Position numbers and translations under genes: made by a program. The notes beneath the pieces were generated by a model. That model saw only the letters and a program-made list of their open reading frames with translations. It made no database searches and was not told the DNA's origin. Shown here in pieces: positions 1-7,623 of a DNA stretch of 64,000 bases. Each line of letters begins with the position of its first letter. Within the stretch, counting starts at the first letter, position 1. This DNA comes from Corynebacterium suedekumii (GTDB taxonomy: Bacteria > Actinomycetota > Actinomycetes > Mycobacteriales > Mycobacteriaceae): contig NZ_CP126970.1 of NCBI RefSeq assembly GCF_030252185.1, positions 744,001-808,000 of the forward strand, written 5' to 3'.

Positions 1-196
1 GGGAACGCTGGACGTCGAAAAGCGCCGGGTGCATGTCCCACAGCGCCCACGCCGAGGACACCAGGAGGAGGACCCAGCCGGCGGCGGTGACCTGCCGCTC
101 CCGCCCACCCCGGCGCACATAGGTGAGCAGCACGGCGGTGACCACCACTGTGGTGGTCAGCGCCGCCCAGTGTTCGGCACTGTAGTGCTGCATCAT
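1..196 (-). CDS. TIGR02206/YwaF-like membrane protein, 5' part only
   Basis: Only the first 65 codons are inside the window; the gene runs off the left edge. The reverse-strand reading from ATG at 196 begins MMQHYSAEHWAALTTT, continues into a first membrane segment (VVVTAVLLTYV), an Arg-rich loop and a second hydrophobic stretch (AGWVLLLVSSAWALW). An aromatic-S-x-E-H-W/F-x-A-L opening followed by an early membrane helix is typical of the TIGR02206 (YwaF) family of integral membrane proteins of unknown function. It is divergent from nnr with 42 bp between starts. The family call is inferred from the N-terminus alone. Confidence 0.5.
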   Translation of the reverse strand, partial: MMQHYSAEHWAALTTTVVVTAVLLTYVRRGGRERQVTAAGWVLLLVSSAWALWDMHPALFDVQRS

Positions 197-226
197 GCCT
201 CCACAGACTACCGGCCGGAACGTGGC

Positions 227-238
227 TAGCCTGGGGCC
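227..238 (+). promoter_or_regulatory. -10 hexamer of a leaderless nnr transcript
   Basis: TAGCCT (227-232) is followed by 6 nt and the ATG at 239, with no Shine-Dalgarno. A -10 at this distance puts the transcription start at or next to the start codon. Confidence 0.5.
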
Positions 239-1960
239 ATGAGCTACGTGTTCACCGTCGACCAGATCCGCGCGGCCGAGCAGGTCCTCCTGCGGGCCGA
301 GTCCTCCCCCGATGAGCTCATGCGGCAGGCCGCGCACCTCGTCGCCCTCACCGCCGAGGCGATGTGCGGGTGGGAGATGTCCCCGGTCCAGCAGGTCCAG
401 GCCACCGATGACCGGATCCTCCTGCTCGTCGGCGCGGGCGGCAACGGCGGGGACGCCCTCTACGCCGGTACGGAACTGCTGCGCTCCCGAGGAGTGGACG
501 CGGTCCTGCTCGGCCGCGACGGCCGGGTGCATGAACGTGCCCTGGCAGCCTTCACCGACGCCGGCGGCACCGTCCTGCCGGAACTGCCCCGTGACCTGAG
601 GGTCTACCGCCTGATCGTCGACGGGATCCTCGGTATCGGCGGTGTCGGCGGCCTGGGCGAGGACCTGGCCCTGTGGCTGGAGCTGGCACGGCAGATGTCC
701 ACCCCCATCCTCGCGGTCGACGTGCCCTCGGGCGTGGCCGCGGACACCGGCGCCCTGCCCGAACCCGTGGAGACGACCCGGATGGACCTACACCCGGGCC
801 TGCCCGCCCCTGATACGGACGTCGATCCCGCCGACTTTCTGGGGCGTCGACTCCCCCAGCACGTCACCGCGGACGCCACCGTCACCTTCGGCCAGCTGCG
901 CCGGGCCCACGCCGTCAGCCCGGCGTGCGGCGAGGTGGTCTACGCGGACATCGGCATCCACGACCTGTCCCTCCGGGAGGAACTGCACCGGCGTGTCGTT
1001 GACGGGGGCAGCGTGCTGGCGTGGCGGGCGGTCCACCCCGAGCAGGCCCCGTGGCCGGAGCCGCTGAGCACCCTGAGCACCACCCACGTCCCCACCCCGG
1101 AGCCCGGCGTCGACGACGACAAGTACTCCGGCGGGGTGGTCGGCATCTGCGCGGGCAGTGCCCGCTACCCCGGCGCGGCCGTCCTCACCACCACCGCGGC
1201 GGTCCGGGCGACCAGTGCGATGGTGCGCTACGTCGGATCACAACGCCAGGAGGTGGTCCGGGCGCTGCCGGAGGTGGTCGCCTCCGCCACCGTCGCCGAC
1301 ACCGGCCGCGTCCAGGCCTGGGTCGTCGGACCCGGCCGCGGCACCGACGACACCGCCCGGACCGAGCTGGCGGAGCTGCTGGCCCGCCCGGAGGCACTGA
1401 TCATCGACGCCGACGCGCTCACCCTCCTCGCCGAGGATGCTGACCTGCGGGAACAACTCCGACAGCGGGACCCCGCCGTGCTACTCACCCCGCATCTCGG
1501 GGAGTTCCGGCGGCTGTCCGCGACCCTCGACTCCCCCGTCCCCGACCCCGCCGACGACCGGATCGGCGCGGTGCTCGCCCTGTCCGGGGCCCTCGACTGC
1601 GGGGTGCTGCTCAAGGGGCGGCACACGGTGATGGTCACCCGCGGGTCGGGGACGGACATCGTCACCGTCGACGCCGGGTCCTCGTGGGCGGCCACCCCCG
1701 GCTCCGGGGACGTGCTCGCCGGCCTGATCGGAGCGTGGACCGCCTCGACGGTCGCCGACACGGATGCCTTCCGGTCCCGGTATCCCGGGCTCGACGATGA
1801 TCCGAATCTCCCCCTGTCGCTGGTCTCCACCTTCGAGGCTGTCACCGTCCACGGGATGGCTGCGTGGCTGGCGGCACAGACTCCGGACGGCCCGGGACCG
1901 ACGTCGGCCCTACCCATCGCTGAAGCGATCCCCCGCGCCATCGCCCGCCTGAGCAGGTAG
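239..1960 (+). CDS. nnr: Bifunctional NAD(P)HX epimerase / ADP-dependent dehydratase
   Basis: Repairs hydrated NADH and NADPH in the cytoplasm: the N-terminal YjeF_N domain (about residues 1-230) interconverts R- and S-NAD(P)HX, and the C-terminal carbohydrate-kinase-like domain (about 290-570) dehydrates S-NAD(P)HX using ADP. Visible motifs are the epimerase loop VGAGGNGGD (64-72), the C-terminal opening KYSGGVVGI with GSARYPGA, the TPHLGEF segment, and the nucleotide loop TPGSGDVLAGLIGA. Length 573 is normal for the fused form. The start is the ATG 7 nt after TAGCCT, so it is probably leaderless. No frame break is seen. Confidence 0.93.
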   Translation: MSYVFTVDQIRAAEQVLLRAESSPDELMRQAAHLVALTAEAMCGWEMSPVQQVQATDDRILLLVGAGGNGGDALYAGTELLRSRGVDAVLLGRDGRVHERALAAFTDAGGTVLPELPRDLRVYRLIVDGILGIGGVGGLGEDLALWLELARQMSTPILAVDVPSGVAADTGALPEPVETTRMDLHPGLPAPDTDVDPADFLGRRLPQHVTADATVTFGQLRRAHAVSPACGEVVYADIGIHDLSLREELHRRVVDGGSVLAWRAVHPEQAPWPEPLSTLSTTHVPTPEPGVDDDKYSGGVVGICAGSARYPGAAVLTTTAAVRATSAMVRYVGSQRQEVVRALPEVVASATVADTGRVQAWVVGPGRGTDDTARTELAELLARPEALIIDADALTLLAEDADLREQLRQRDPAVLLTPHLGEFRRLSATLDSPVPDPADDRIGAVLALSGALDCGVLLKGRHTVMVTRGSGTDIVTVDAGSSWAATPGSGDVLAGLIGAWTASTVADTDAFRSRYPGLDDDPNLPLSLVSTFEAVTVHGMAAWLAAQTPDGPGPTSALPIAEAIPRAIARLSR

Positions 1961-2030
1961 GACGGGAACAGACAATCATGGAATCCGCCAACCGTGGGTG
2001 GGATACGGGTTAAAAAGTGGCAATCCCGTA

Positions 2031-2061
2031 TTGCCAGCAGTGCATACATGACTGTTATAAT
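2031..2061 (+). promoter_or_regulatory. Promoter for the 24-residue membrane peptide
   Basis: TTGCCA (2031-2036) and a perfect TATAAT (2056-2061) are separated by 19 nt. The hexamer is unusually AT-rich for this DNA and lies about 40 nt upstream of a good ribosome site (GAAAGGA). Confidence 0.6.
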
Positions 2062-2102
2062 TGTGTCCTTGACAACGAAAGTTACTATGAAAGGACACTG
2101 AC

Positions 2103-2177
2103 ATGCGCGGAAGCGGACTTATCTGGACCATCGTGGGCATCCTGCTGATCATCGCCCTGCTGATCTTCATCCTCTAG
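2103..2177 (+). CDS. Very small single-pass membrane protein (24 residues)
   Basis: ATG at 2103, TAG at 2175-2177. The peptide starts MRGSGLIWTIVGILL and the remainder is a run of I, L, A and F, so it is essentially one transmembrane helix with a two-charge N-terminus. Support: a strong promoter (TTGCCA-N19-TATAAT), a GAAAGGA ribosome site 8 nt before the ATG, and a perfect 14-bp hairpin downstream. It resembles tiny hydrophobic peptides conserved in actinobacteria (Lmo0937-like in style), but I do not recognise a specific family. Function unknown; a role as a membrane-inserted regulatory peptide is possible. Confidence 0.7.
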   Translation: MRGSGLIWTIVGILLIIALLIFIL

Positions 2178-2210
2178 TAGCAGGGGAGACCCCTCGGGTC
2201 CCCACCCCGG

Positions 2211-2241
2211 AAACCACGTCAGGCACCGCCTGACGTGGTTT
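2211..2241. terminator. Bidirectional hairpin terminator
   Basis: A perfect 14-bp stem (2211-2224 with 2228-2241) closes a 3-nt loop, followed by TCTTCT on the plus strand and preceded by a pyrimidine-poor stretch. It lies between the 24-residue ORF and the convergent AlkZ-like gene and can serve both. Confidence 0.8.
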
Positions 2242-2244
2242 CTT

Positions 2245-3210
2245 CTATTCCACCCGGCCGACCACCATGCCGCCTGACATCCGGAACGGCCAGCTCAAGC
2301 CGTTCTTCGTGAGCACCCGGGGACGATGCTCGTCCGGCAGGATGAGGGATTTGTCGCCGTAGCCGAGGAGGATCTCGTCGAAGGCGGGAAGCTCATAGTC
2401 CCGGTCGAGGGCCGCCCGGAGTTCCGCCGGGGTGACGTCGGCCTGCCAGTCGGCCATGAGGTGCTCGTCGCCGAACCCGATCACGCCCTGGGCCAACCCG
2501 AACGCCTTCTTCGCCTGCGCCACCGTCAGCGCCGACCACCACACCAGGTCCTTCATGGACACCGGGCCGTGGGAGCGGATGTATCGGGTGGCCAGCTCCG
2601 CCAGCGCCTCATCGCCGGTGATCTTCAGCTGTGGCACGGGCAGCTGATCGACATGGAGAAAAGTCTCCTTCGCCCCGATCTTCGGGCCCTGGACCACCTC
2701 GCCCTCGCCGCCGAACAGTCGCAGCAGGTGTGGACCGCGGCCCTCGGTGGGGTCGACGCCAGCGGCGGCGAAGACCTCGTAGGCGACGGGGCGGGGGAGA
2801 GGATCGTGCAGGTCACGGGCCCGCAGCTCGTCGTGGAAGGCCCGGCGGGCGGTGGCGACGAGGTCGGCGTCCAGCCCCAGGCCGGCCCAGTGCCCCGCGG
2901 CGGACCGGGCGATCCGCGGGCTGCACAGACGCATCATCCACCGCACGTCCTCGGCGGACAGGAAGTGCAGGGTGCCGCGCTGTGGCCAACCGCGCACCAC
3001 CTCGTGGCGGTCGACGGCGGCGAGCACGGCGGCGTCATCACCCGAACAGCGCAGCGCGATGGCGCGGATACCGGCGGGGTAGGTCTGTCCCTGCAGCGCC
3101 AGCAGGTGGCGGGTGACGGCGGCTGGGGAGTCCAGTGTCGGGGCGGCGGCCGAGGGGGACAGGCCCTGAGCGATGAGTCGGCGGGCGCGCAGCTCGGAGA
3201 CGGGGTCCAT
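2245..3210 (-). CDS. Winged-helix DNA-binding protein, AlkZ/HTH_42 family
   Basis: 321 residues. The start is ATG at 3210 with ACGGAG upstream; a longer in-frame reading to 3303 lacks family similarity. The domain is the HTH_42 (AlkZ-like) fold, made of tandem winged helices; characterised members are DNA glycosylases that remove alkylated bases and can unhook interstrand crosslinks. The segment LLALQGQTYP places a Q-x-Q pair at residues 40 and 42, matching the catalytic Q-x-Q of AlkZ-type members rather than the QxD of the YcaQ branch. The enzymatic role is inferred. It is monocistronic, between a hairpin terminator and the SDR gene. Confidence 0.75.
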   Translation of the reverse strand: MDPVSELRARRLIAQGLSPSAAAPTLDSPAAVTRHLLALQGQTYPAGIRAIALRCSGDDAAVLAAVDRHEVVRGWPQRGTLHFLSAEDVRWMMRLCSPRIARSAAGHWAGLGLDADLVATARRAFHDELRARDLHDPLPRPVAYEVFAAAGVDPTEGRGPHLLRLFGGEGEVVQGPKIGAKETFLHVDQLPVPQLKITGDEALAELATRYIRSHGPVSMKDLVWWSALTVAQAKKAFGLAQGVIGFGDEHLMADWQADVTPAELRAALDRDYELPAFDEILLGYGDKSLILPDEHRPRVLTKNGLSWPFRMSGGMVVGRVE

Positions 3211-3301
3211 GTGCTCCGTTATACGCGCCGGGCAGAATCCTCGAACCGGACATAGGCTGGGCCCCGGAACACACACCCCACACAACCTGAGGAGAGAGAT
3301 C

Positions 3302-4076
3302 ATGACCTTACCCCGTTCTCGAGGGTAAGACCGCCATCGTCACCGGAGCCGCCATGGGCATGGGTGAGGCCACCGCCCGCCTGTTCGCCGAGGCCGGCGC
3401 CCATGTCGTCGTCGCCGACTTCAACGAGGAGAAGGGCCGGGCCACCGCCGAGGCCATCGCCGCCGACACCGGGGCGGAGGTGATCTTCCACAAGGTGGAC
3501 ATCTCGGACTCGGCGCAGGTGCAGGAGATGGTGACCGCGACCGTCGAGAAGTTCGGTGAGCTCAACGTGGCCGTGAACAACGCGGCGCTGACCCCGGACC
3601 AGGCCCCGTCCGCCGAGTTCGACGAGGAGTACTTCGACCGTCTCATCGCCGTGGATCTCAAGGGCACCGCACTGTGCATGAAGTACGAGCTGCAGCAGCT
3701 GATCCGGCAGGGCAAGGGCGGTTCCATCATCAACATCTCCTCGGTCTCCGGGTTCCGCCCGCAGCCGAACAACATCGCCTACGTCGCCGCCAAGCACGGC
3801 GTCGTGGGCATGACCAAGGTCGCCGCCATGGAGTACGGCTCCCAGAACATCCGGGTCAACTCGGTGGCGCCGGGTGCGATCAACACCCCGATGCTCGAAG
3901 GTGCGCTCAAGGAGGCCGGCATCGACCCGGTCGCATACGCCCCGCAGCTGTCCCTGCTCGACCGCTTCGGCGAGTCCCGGGAGATCGCCGAGGCCTCGCT
4001 GTGGCTGGCCTCGGACGCCTCCTCCTACATCACGGGAACCACCATCCACGCCGACGCCGGCTACGTCGGCCGCTAA
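3302..4076 (+). pseudogene. SDR-family oxidoreductase with 1-nt frameshift at its start
   Basis: Short-chain dehydrogenase of the glucose-1-dehydrogenase/FabG type: Rossmann motif TGAAMGMG, NNA motif (AVNNAAL), catalytic S plus YVAAK. A strong ribosome site (GGAGAGAGATC) precedes ATG 3302, but that frame reads nine codons to TAA at 3326. The dehydrogenase frame has a TGA at 3303 and no start codon until ATG 3354, which would remove the first beta strand and part of the NAD loop. Deleting one C from the run CCCC at 3311-3314 gives MTLPVLEGKTAIVTGAAMG, a perfect SDR N-terminus of a 257-residue protein. Either a real inactivating insertion or a sequence error. Its TAA shares bases with the stop of the convergent ABC ATPase (CTAA). 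Confidence 0.85.
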
Positions 4077-4744
4077 TTCGCCACCTCGGCGACGACCCGG
4101 CCGTCGGCGACCGTCACCACCTCATCGACGGCATCGAGCAGGGAACGGTCGTGGGTGACCATGACGGTGGCGACCCCGGTGTCGTCGGTGAGCCCGCGCA
4201 GCAGGGTGACGATGTCCCGGGACAGGCGGGCGTCGAGCGCGGCGGTGGGCTCGTCGGCGAGCAGCAGCACGGGCTGCCCCATGAGGGCGCGTGCAATGTT
4301 GACGCGCTGGCGCTGCCCGCCGGACAGCTGGCCCATGCGTCGGTCGCCGAGACCGGCCAGGCCGACCCGGTCGAGCAGCTCGTCGGCCCGCCCGGCCCGT
4401 TCCCGGAGGGCCCGCCCCCGCAGACCCCGGATGTGGTCGGTGACCAGCAGCTGATCCCGAACCGTGAGGGAGGCGAGCAGGTTGGCCTGCTGGAAGATCA
4501 TGCCGACCCTCTCCCGGCGGACATCATCGGTGACCACCACGCCGTCGACGCGGGCCTCGCCGGTGGTGGGGGAGATGAGTCCGGCGGCGACGGAGAGCAG
4601 AGACGACTTCCCGGACCCGGATTCGCCGACAACGGCCGTCATCCGCCCGGCGGTGGCTGTCATGGTCACGTGGTCGAGGGCGGTGACCCGGCTGTCACCG
4701 TCGGGGTAGGTCAGGCTGACATCGGTGAGTTCGAGGGTGGTCAT
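4073..4744 (-). CDS. ABC transporter ATP-binding protein (MacB/LolD type)
   Basis: 223 residues. Walker A GESGSGKSS (40-48), Q-loop in FQQANLL, signature QLSGGQRQRV, Walker B LLLADEPTAALD, and the switch histidine in MVTHD are all intact. This class partners FtsX-like permeases that move lipids, peptides or antibiotics across the envelope. Its ATG overlaps the TGA of the upstream permease by one base (TGATG), so translation is coupled. The pair is divergent from the histidine kinase gene, suggesting the two-component system senses or controls this exporter. Confidence 0.92.
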   Translation of the reverse strand: MTTLELTDVSLTYPDGDSRVTALDHVTMTATAGRMTAVVGESGSGKSSLLSVAAGLISPTTGEARVDGVVVTDDVRRERVGMIFQQANLLASLTVRDQLLVTDHIRGLRGRALRERAGRADELLDRVGLAGLGDRRMGQLSGGQRQRVNIARALMGQPVLLLADEPTAALDARLSRDIVTLLRGLTDDTGVATVMVTHDRSLLDAVDEVVTVADGRVVAEVAN

Positions 4745-5751
4745 CAGGCGTGTCCTCCGAGGGCGTCGAGGGGATCGGCGGCGGCGACCCGCCGGGTGGC
4801 CACCAGTGCGCCGAGGATGCCGAGCCCCCAGATGCCGAGGGCGGGCGCGAGCACGGTGGTGGGGGTGAGCAGGAAGGGCAGGACCTGTCCAGCGAGCGAA
4901 CCGAGCGCCCAGCCGGTGAGGGCGCCGGCACCGACGCCGACGGCGAGGATGAGCCCGGCCTGCCCGAGGGCGTCGGTGACCAGGTAGCGGGCGGAGGCAC
5001 CGAGGGCCCGGAGGATGGACAGGTCTCGGGTGCGCTGGATGGTCCACACGGTGAGGAAGGACACCGTGACCAGGGCAGAGATGGCGTAGAGGAAGCCCTG
5101 CATGGTGAGCAGGGAACCCTGTTCAGACCGGTAGGCGGGCAGACCGGCGAAGGCATCACGGACGGTGACGGCGGTGGTGCCGGTGCGTGTCGACGCCGCC
5201 TCCCACCCCGCCGCGTCCAGTTCCCCGTCCGCGGCGAGCACCGTGCCCACGACGTCGTCGGGGGAGTGGGTGACCCGTCGCCAGGTGTCGGTGTCCACCC
5301 ACACCACCGGAGCGTGGGAGTAGTACTCGTCGGGTGCCGTGTCGACGATGTCGACGGGGACGCCGCCGAGGGTGACGGTGGCGGGGGCGTCGAGAAGCGA
5401 AGCGGAGGCCACCGCCGACCCGCCGGGGCGGCCGATGACGGCGACCGAGGTGACGCCGTCGGCCGTCTCGAGGCGGGTCATGCCCACCCCGACGGGCACG
5501 GCGCTGACGCCGTCGATGTCGTTCCACGCGTCGACGTCCTCCCCGGTCATGGTCGATTCGGTGAAGGAGACGGTGGGGGAGAAGACGTAACGGTCGGGGT
5601 CCAGTCCGCTCAGGGCGGAGGTGTTCTGGGCACCCAGGCCGCCGGTCAGCCCGGTGAGCATGACCAGCAGCAGGGTGATGAGGCCGACGACGGTGCCGAT
5701 GAGCGTGAAGCGGCCCCACGCGTGGGTGATGTCCCGGATTCCGAGGAACAT
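4744..5751 (-). CDS. FtsX-like ABC transporter permease
   Basis: 335 residues. One N-terminal membrane helix (about 15-37), a large extracytoplasmic domain, and three C-terminal helices with the FtsX signature (TVWTIQRTRDLSILRALGA) that contacts the ATPase. This is the MacB/FtsX arrangement; two copies are needed with two ATPases. The start is ATG 5751 with AAAGGA 7 nt upstream. The 135-bp divergent spacer to the kinase gene carries both promoters. Substrate unknown; bacitracin/lantibiotic-type or lipid substrates are usual for this arrangement. Confidence 0.88.
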   Translation of the reverse strand: MFLGIRDITHAWGRFTLIGTVVGLITLLLVMLTGLTGGLGAQNTSALSGLDPDRYVFSPTVSFTESTMTGEDVDAWNDIDGVSAVPVGVGMTRLETADGVTSVAVIGRPGGSAVASASLLDAPATVTLGGVPVDIVDTAPDEYYSHAPVVWVDTDTWRRVTHSPDDVVGTVLAADGELDAAGWEAASTRTGTTAVTVRDAFAGLPAYRSEQGSLLTMQGFLYAISALVTVSFLTVWTIQRTRDLSILRALGASARYLVTDALGQAGLILAVGVGAGALTGWALGSLAGQVLPFLLTPTTVLAPALGIWGLGILGALVATRRVAAADPLDALGGHA

Positions 5752-5873
5752 GCGGGTCCTTTCTCTGCAGGTGTCCCCACCGATCCTGCTGCGACCCGGC
5801 GCGGGATCCATCGGCTGAGGCACTGAACCTCGTCTCAACCGGTTGGTTGATGCCGCCTCCACCGGCGGGCGAC

Positions 5874-5886
5874 TAAGTTCGGGCGG
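5874..5886 (+). promoter_or_regulatory. -10 hexamer of a leaderless kinase transcript
   Basis: TAAGTT (5874-5879) then 7 nt then GTG 5887; no Shine-Dalgarno is present. Confidence 0.45.
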
Positions 5887-7086
5887 GTGAGCACCGAACT
5901 GCCCCCGCCGACCCCGCTGTCCCGGGTCCTGGCGACCCTCCGGGTGGGGCTGCACGTGCTTTTCGTCTTCCTGCTCACTGTCGGCGCGGCCCGGTTCCTC
6001 ACCGCCGACCCGGACCGGGCGCGCACCACCCCGGTGCTTGTCCTCGTCGCCGCACTGGCCGGGGTGTACCTGGCCGGCACGGTCGTCGAGTCCCGCTATC
6101 CGGTGATGCTCGGTTGGCTGGCGGTGGTGACGGCACTCTGGTTCGGGCTGGTGGCCCTCTCGCTCGACTTCGTGTGGCTGCTGTTCCCGCTGGTCCTGCT
6201 GTTTCTCCACCTCCTGCCACGGGCCGCCGGCCTGGTCGCGGTGGTGGTGCTGTGGGCCATTGCCGCCTTCGTCCCCGCGGCGCTGCACCCGGCGGACTGG
6301 TCGGCCGGGTCGGTGCTGGGGCCGGCGATCGGCACGGTGCTGGCGGTGGCGATCTACTACACCTACCTCGCCCTGCACCGGGAGGCGGACCACCACCGGG
6401 CGGTGGCCCAGGCGCTGCGTGCGGCGCAGGACCAGCTCGCCGCCTCCGAGCACCAGGCGGGCCAGCTGGAGGAACGCGAACGGCTGTCCCGGGAGATCCA
6501 CGACACCGTCGCCCAGGGACTCAGCTCCATCCTGCTGGTGTCCCGTGCCGCCCGGGGCAGCCTGCGCCGGGGCGACACTGCGGCGGTGGCCGGTCAGTTG
6601 GCCACCATCGAGGAGCAGGCGACCGACAACCTCGCCGAGGCCCGCCGTTTCGTGCGCGACCTCGCCTCCCCGGTGTTGGCCGGGTCCCTGCCCGACAGCC
6701 TGCAGCGCATCATCGACCAGGCCCGGGCCCGGCAGGACGCCCTCGGCGAGCCGGTCGATCTCTCCCTCCAGGTCGCCGGCGACGCCGAGCGACCCCTGGC
6801 TGAACCGGTGCGCCGGACCGTGCTGCGGGCCGCGCAGGAGGCGGTGGCCAACGTGCTGCGCCACGCCCGGGCACAGACGGCCGTGGTCACCCTCACCGTG
6901 TGGGACGGGGAAGTCAGCCTCGACGTGGTCGATGACGGCCGCGGTACCAGCGGCGACCGCAGCTACGGCCTGCGCGGCCTGTCCGACCGGGTCGCGGCGC
7001 TGGACGGCACCCTCGACATCGACAGCGGGGACGGCAGTCCCGGCACCACCCTGACCGTACGACTTCCCCTGACAGGACACCCATGA
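5887..7086 (+). CDS. Two-component sensor histidine kinase, NarL/DesK class
   Basis: 399 residues. About five membrane helices occupy residues 18-165 without a recognisable extracellular sensor loop, so the input is probably intramembrane. A short coiled coil (165-200) leads into the HisKA_3 box REIHDTVAQGLSS with the phospho-accepting His205. The HATPase_c domain follows, with AAQEAVANVLRHARA and DDGRG. Start is GTG; the end overlaps the response regulator by 4 bp (ATGA). Divergent from an FtsX-type ABC exporter that it may regulate (inference from position). Confidence 0.9.
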   Translation: MSTELPPPTPLSRVLATLRVGLHVLFVFLLTVGAARFLTADPDRARTTPVLVLVAALAGVYLAGTVVESRYPVMLGWLAVVTALWFGLVALSLDFVWLLFPLVLLFLHLLPRAAGLVAVVVLWAIAAFVPAALHPADWSAGSVLGPAIGTVLAVAIYYTYLALHREADHHRAVAQALRAAQDQLAASEHQAGQLEERERLSREIHDTVAQGLSSILLVSRAARGSLRRGDTAAVAGQLATIEEQATDNLAEARRFVRDLASPVLAGSLPDSLQRIIDQARARQDALGEPVDLSLQVAGDAERPLAEPVRRTVLRAAQEAVANVLRHARAQTAVVTLTVWDGEVSLDVVDDGRGTSGDRSYGLRGLSDRVAALDGTLDIDSGDGSPGTTLTVRLPLTGHP

Positions 7087-7613
7087 CCATCCGTGTGATG
7101 CTGCTCGACGACCACCCCGTCGTCGGCGCCGGGCTCCGCGCCATCCTCGACGGCTTCGACGACATCACCGTGGTCGGGGAGGGGTCGGACGGTTCCGCGG
7201 CCCTGGCCGAGGGGGCGCTCGACGGGGTGGATGTGGTGGTCTGTGACATCCAGATGCCCGGTCTCGACGGCATCACCACCACCCGCCGCCTCCGCGAGCT
7301 CGGCGGCCCACCGGTGCTCATTCTCACCACCTACGACACCCAGGCCGACATCGTCGCCGGTCGCCGCACCCTGGCACCCGAGGTCGCCGCCGCCCTCGCC
7401 GAGCGCATCGGACGGCCCCAGGTGGCGCTCACGACTCGGGAGATCGAGATCCTCCGCGCCCTGGAGTCCGGGGCGGGCAACCGGGAGCTGGCCCGGCAGT
7501 TGTTCATCTCCGAGGCGACCGTGAAGACGCACCTGGTGCACATCTACCAGAAGCTCGGGGTGGACAACCGCACCGCCGCCATCACCACCGCACGGGACCG
7601 GCGGCTGATCTAG
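7083..7613 (+). CDS. NarL-family response regulator with internally deleted receiver
   Basis: 176 residues against about 200-215 for the family. The receiver has D9, D10, the phospho-acceptor D55 (VVVCDIQMPG) and the beta-4 threonines (LTTYDT, 81-86). After QADIV (87-91) the sequence jumps to AGRRTLAPEVA, which normally follows about 28 further residues containing AGAxGYLLKD. Helix 4, beta 5 with the conserved lysine and most of helix 5 are therefore absent, in frame. The LuxR-type HTH is complete (LTTREIEIL...ATVKTHLVHIYQKLGVDNR). Phosphorylation-dependent switching is probably lost or altered; DNA binding may be constitutive. Translationally coupled to the kinase. Confidence 0.9.
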   Translation: MTIRVMLLDDHPVVGAGLRAILDGFDDITVVGEGSDGSAALAEGALDGVDVVVCDIQMPGLDGITTTRRLRELGGPPVLILTTYDTQADIVAGRRTLAPEVAAALAERIGRPQVALTTREIEILRALESGAGNRELARQLFISEATVKTHLVHIYQKLGVDNRTAAITTARDRRLI

Positions 7614-7623
7614 GCTGGACCGC
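7611..7623 (+). promoter_or_regulatory. -10 hexamer embedded in the response-regulator stop codon
   Basis: TAGGCT (7611-7616) contains the TAG stop of the response regulator and is followed by 7 nt and ATG 7624, the leaderless arrangement. The monooxygenase-like gene can thus be transcribed independently of the two-component operon. Confidence 0.5.

Noticed and set aside
29..229. 66-codon plus-strand frame at the left edge
   Set aside because: Low-complexity Arg/Gly/His translation; the opposite strand gives a plausible membrane protein N-terminus.
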